DNA of 64,000 nucleotides, from contig NZ_BMXR01000003.1 of NCBI RefSeq assembly GCF_014651855.1, positions 406,521-470,520 of the forward strand, read 5' to 3'. The notes beneath the pieces are model-generated. The model saw only the letters and a program-made list of their open reading frames with translations. It was not told the origin of the DNA and made no database searches. Shown here piece after piece: positions 62,277 through 64,000 of this stretch; position 1 is the first letter of the stretch; each line of letters begins with the position of its first letter. Source of the DNA: Saccharospirillum salsuginis (GTDB taxonomy: Bacteria > Pseudomonadota > Gammaproteobacteria > Pseudomonadales > Natronospirillaceae). The position numbers and the translations under genes are program-made.

Positions 62277-62707
62277 GCGGTGACCTCGAAAGAGCGGTTG
62301 CACAAGCGCCATATGGATTCAATGGCCAGGTACAGCACCAGGCCGATCGGTCCAAACAGGAAGGTCAGCGGCAGACACGGTATGGTCCAGACATGGTGGA
62401 GACCTACCCGCATCGCCCGTTCAACGATCCAGGCGCCGATGAAGAGGTCGAAGGCCAGGTAGTGCAGCCAGCCCGCCAAGAGCAGTCCGTCGTGGCCGAA
62501 CAGGGCGCGCACCGATGACAGCGAGTCGAACCCGCCCTGACGCTCACTCCAGAACATCGCGATCATTACCAGATAGGCCATGCCCAGCAATACGGGTACG
62601 GTGAACTGAACCCAGCGACTGACACCGGGCCATTTGAACGGCGCGAACACCAGCGTTACCCAGGCGGGCAGTACCATCAGATTGGCCAGAGAGAATAGAG
62701 TGTCCAT
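62273..62707 (-). CDS. ABA4-like family membrane protein
   Basis: 144 residues from the ATG at 62707, preceded by AAGGAGG; the longer frame upstream overlaps the DoxX-like gene and is not used. Four hydrophobic segments and the motif LHYLAFDLFIGAWIVERAMR match the ABA4-like family (named for a plant abscisic acid-related protein; bacterial function unknown). CLPLTFLFGPIGLVLYLAIE closes the protein. It lies two bases after the DoxX-like gene and overlaps the next gene. Confidence 0.82.
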   Translation of the reverse strand: MDTLFSLANLMVLPAWVTLVFAPFKWPGVSRWVQFTVPVLLGMAYLVMIAMFWSERQGGFDSLSSVRALFGHDGLLLAGWLHYLAFDLFIGAWIVERAMRVGLHHVWTIPCLPLTFLFGPIGLVLYLAIESIWRLCNRSFEVTA

Positions 62708-62709
62708 GT

Positions 62710-63219
62710 TTAACCTCCTTGAAGGCCGGCCCGTTGATGGGATCGGTCTGGTGAGTCGCTGACGAAAACGCCATAGGCCAAACCGATCAGCATCAATTGC
62801 AGCGGTGCCCGAATCCAGAGATAGACCGGTCCCCACTGGTGACCACCCAGCCCGGTCGCGTTGACGGCCGCGTAGAGGTTGGCCGGGAAAAACAGCACCA
62901 GGACCACAATGGCGACACCGGCGGCTCGTCGTTGCCAGGCCGGCAAGAACAGAGCCAGGCCAATAGCCAGCTCAAGCACACCGGTGAGGTAGACCAGAGC
63001 AAAGCGCTCCGGCACCCAGGGTGGCAGCATCGCCACCATGCCCTCCGTCTGAACGAAATGCCCGAGGCTGAAAAACAAGAACGAGCCGCCAAGCCCCCAT
63101 GCGGCATTACGGGACCAGTCTGGCGTTGTATGGCCGGCCGCGCCACGCCCTCTGGTCATGGCATAGGCGGTGACTAATGGCGTTATAAGGATCAGCAGGA
63201 TGATGATGGGGGTAATCAT
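62710..63219 (-). CDS. DoxX-like membrane protein
   Basis: 169 residues with four or five hydrophobic segments. GGSFLFFSLGHFVQTEGMVA, then PERFALVYLTGVLELAIGLA and WGPVYLWIRAPLQLMLIGLA, fit the DoxX/DoxD-like superfamily, whose members are linked to redox or quinone biology. Start ATG at 63219 with GGAG upstream. It is the first gene of the operon with the ABA4-like and multi-pass membrane proteins and is probably controlled by the divergent TetR protein. Confidence 0.78.
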   Translation of the reverse strand: MITPIIILLILITPLVTAYAMTRGRGAAGHTTPDWSRNAAWGLGGSFLFFSLGHFVQTEGMVAMLPPWVPERFALVYLTGVLELAIGLALFLPAWQRRAAGVAIVVLVLFFPANLYAAVNATGLGGHQWGPVYLWIRAPLQLMLIGLAYGVFVSDSPDRSHQRAGLQGG

Positions 63220-63249
63220 GTGGGCTCCTAACTTTACGGTGACAAGATA

Positions 63250-63278
63250 AAGCTATGCAATGATCTATCTGGTGTCAA
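63250..63278 (-). promoter_or_regulatory. Candidate promoter of the membrane-protein operon
   Basis: On the minus strand a perfect TTGACA (63278-63273) is followed after 17 bases by TAGCTT, a poor -10 (three of six). It lies in the 133-base gap shared with the TetR gene, where a regulator site is expected; TGACAA at 63239-63244 and TTGTCA at 63287-63292 form an inverted repeat flanking it. Confidence 0.4.
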
Positions 63279-63352
63279 GATTTAATTTGTCAGTGTAAAG
63301 ATGTAGGTGCTTGTGTCAGACTGGTTGCATAAGACCAACCACCGGAGGGGGA

Positions 63353-63988
63353 ATGACTGCCGAGAGCACCACGGGAAAGCGTCGCTACCATCATGGCGAC
63401 CTGAAAGCCGCCCTGCTGGAGGCTGCCGAGGCGGTTCTGGCCGAGAAGGGGCTGGAAGGCTTTACGTTGCGTGAATGCGCCCGTCGGGCGGGTGTATCGC
63501 ACGCCGCGCCTAAACATCATTTTCGCGATGTCGGGCATCTGTTGACGGTACTGGCCACGCTGGCTTTCCAGCGCCTGAACGCGGCGATGGGGCATCGCAA
63601 GTCAATGATCGAAAGTCAGGATGCCAGAGCGGTACTTCAAGCCATTGGCGAAGGCTACATCGCCTTCGCGGCGGACAATCCTCACCTGTTCAACCTGATG
63701 TTCAACTGCGCCCTGTTGGATAATCAGGATCCGGAATTAACGGCCGAGAGCGAGGCGGCGTTTAAGGAACTGGCCCGGTCTGTGGCGGCGGTCCGTGATG
63801 TTGACGATGCCATGACTGATGAGGCCGGTCGACTGGATGTGGTGTTGATGTGGTCCGTTGTTCACGGGTTTTCCCAACTGTTTATTTTCGGGCAGTTTGA
63901 GATCGGGCGCGGGGAAGATGAGAGTCGAGAGGCGTGGTTGCAGCGGTTGAGTCGTCAGTTGATGGCACGGTTGCTGGCGTTGTATTGA
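63353..63988 (+). CDS. TetR/AcrR family regulator with WHG domain
   Basis: 211 residues from the ATG at 63353 with GGAGGGGG upstream; the frame stays open 14 codons further. YHHGDLKAALLEAAEAVL is the usual TetR start; the helix-turn-helix follows with LRECARRAGVSHAAPKHHF near residue 45. The C-terminal part (FAADNPHLFNLMFNC, VLMWSVVHGFSQL) has the WHG pattern. These proteins repress neighbouring genes until a small ligand binds. It diverges from the DoxX/ABA4-like operon, its likely target. Confidence 0.92.
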   Translation: MTAESTTGKRRYHHGDLKAALLEAAEAVLAEKGLEGFTLRECARRAGVSHAAPKHHFRDVGHLLTVLATLAFQRLNAAMGHRKSMIESQDARAVLQAIGEGYIAFAADNPHLFNLMFNCALLDNQDPELTAESEAAFKELARSVAAVRDVDDAMTDEAGRLDVVLMWSVVHGFSQLFIFGQFEIGRGEDESREAWLQRLSRQLMARLLALY

Positions 63989-64000
63989 CGAGGGGGGGGG

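Overview
The window looks like a chromosomal segment of a moderately G+C-rich, probably aquatic gammaproteobacterium. The reasons are adjacent glmU and glmS, a complete recC-recB-recD locus, an exosortase/PEP-CTERM system with its PrsK/PrsR/PrsT module, and MacAB-like and OmpA-family envelope genes. The genus cannot be fixed from sequence alone. I saw no tRNA, rRNA, insertion sequence, prophage or CRISPR array.

Bases 1-22045 form one surface-polysaccharide and exosortase region. A plus-strand operon (1-4641) encodes an RmlC-like epimerase cut by the window edge, a Rossmann/SAF oxidoreductase, an RfbF-like sugar nucleotidyltransferase, a PIG-L deacetylase and a polysaccharide pyruvyl transferase-like protein. 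It makes or decorates an unusual nucleotide sugar. A secreted lectin/lyase-fold protein follows (4996-6120). Converging on it is a minus-strand operon (14758-6112) with an exosortase carrying a fused EpsI-like tail, a flippase, a large YetA/PcRGLX-like RIFT-barrel protein, a hexapeptide acyltransferase, a CapK-like adenylating enzyme and a family 2 glycosyltransferase; several of these genes overlap by 1-4 bases. Next come one PEP-CTERM protein, then prsT, prsR and prsK, which overlap and share one promoter. The PEP-CTERM gene is preceded by a sigma54-like -24/-12 element, an overlapping CRP-type palindrome and an upstream inverted repeat. This fits control by the sigma54 activator PrsR.

Bases 22183-38420 are mostly housekeeping: a small lipoprotein, glmU-glmS with a clear promoter and terminator, a thioesterase-deacetylase pair, an A/T-richer glycosyltransferase, recBCD, a 48-bp tandem repeat and a periplasmic binding protein. 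Bases 38451-43317 hold a dienelactone hydrolase-like protein and a MacAB-type tripartite efflux operon with a YIP1-family membrane protein.

Bases 43562-59701 are dominated by a 4240-residue secreted repeat protein whose DNA repeats have exact periods of 372, 300 and 279 bp. It ends in a GlyGly-CTERM-like tail and is followed after four bases by an OmpA-family protein. To the right are a trio of phage-tail-collar protein, DUF6916-like protein and GNAT acetyltransferase, then three small membrane proteins divergent from a TetR regulator.
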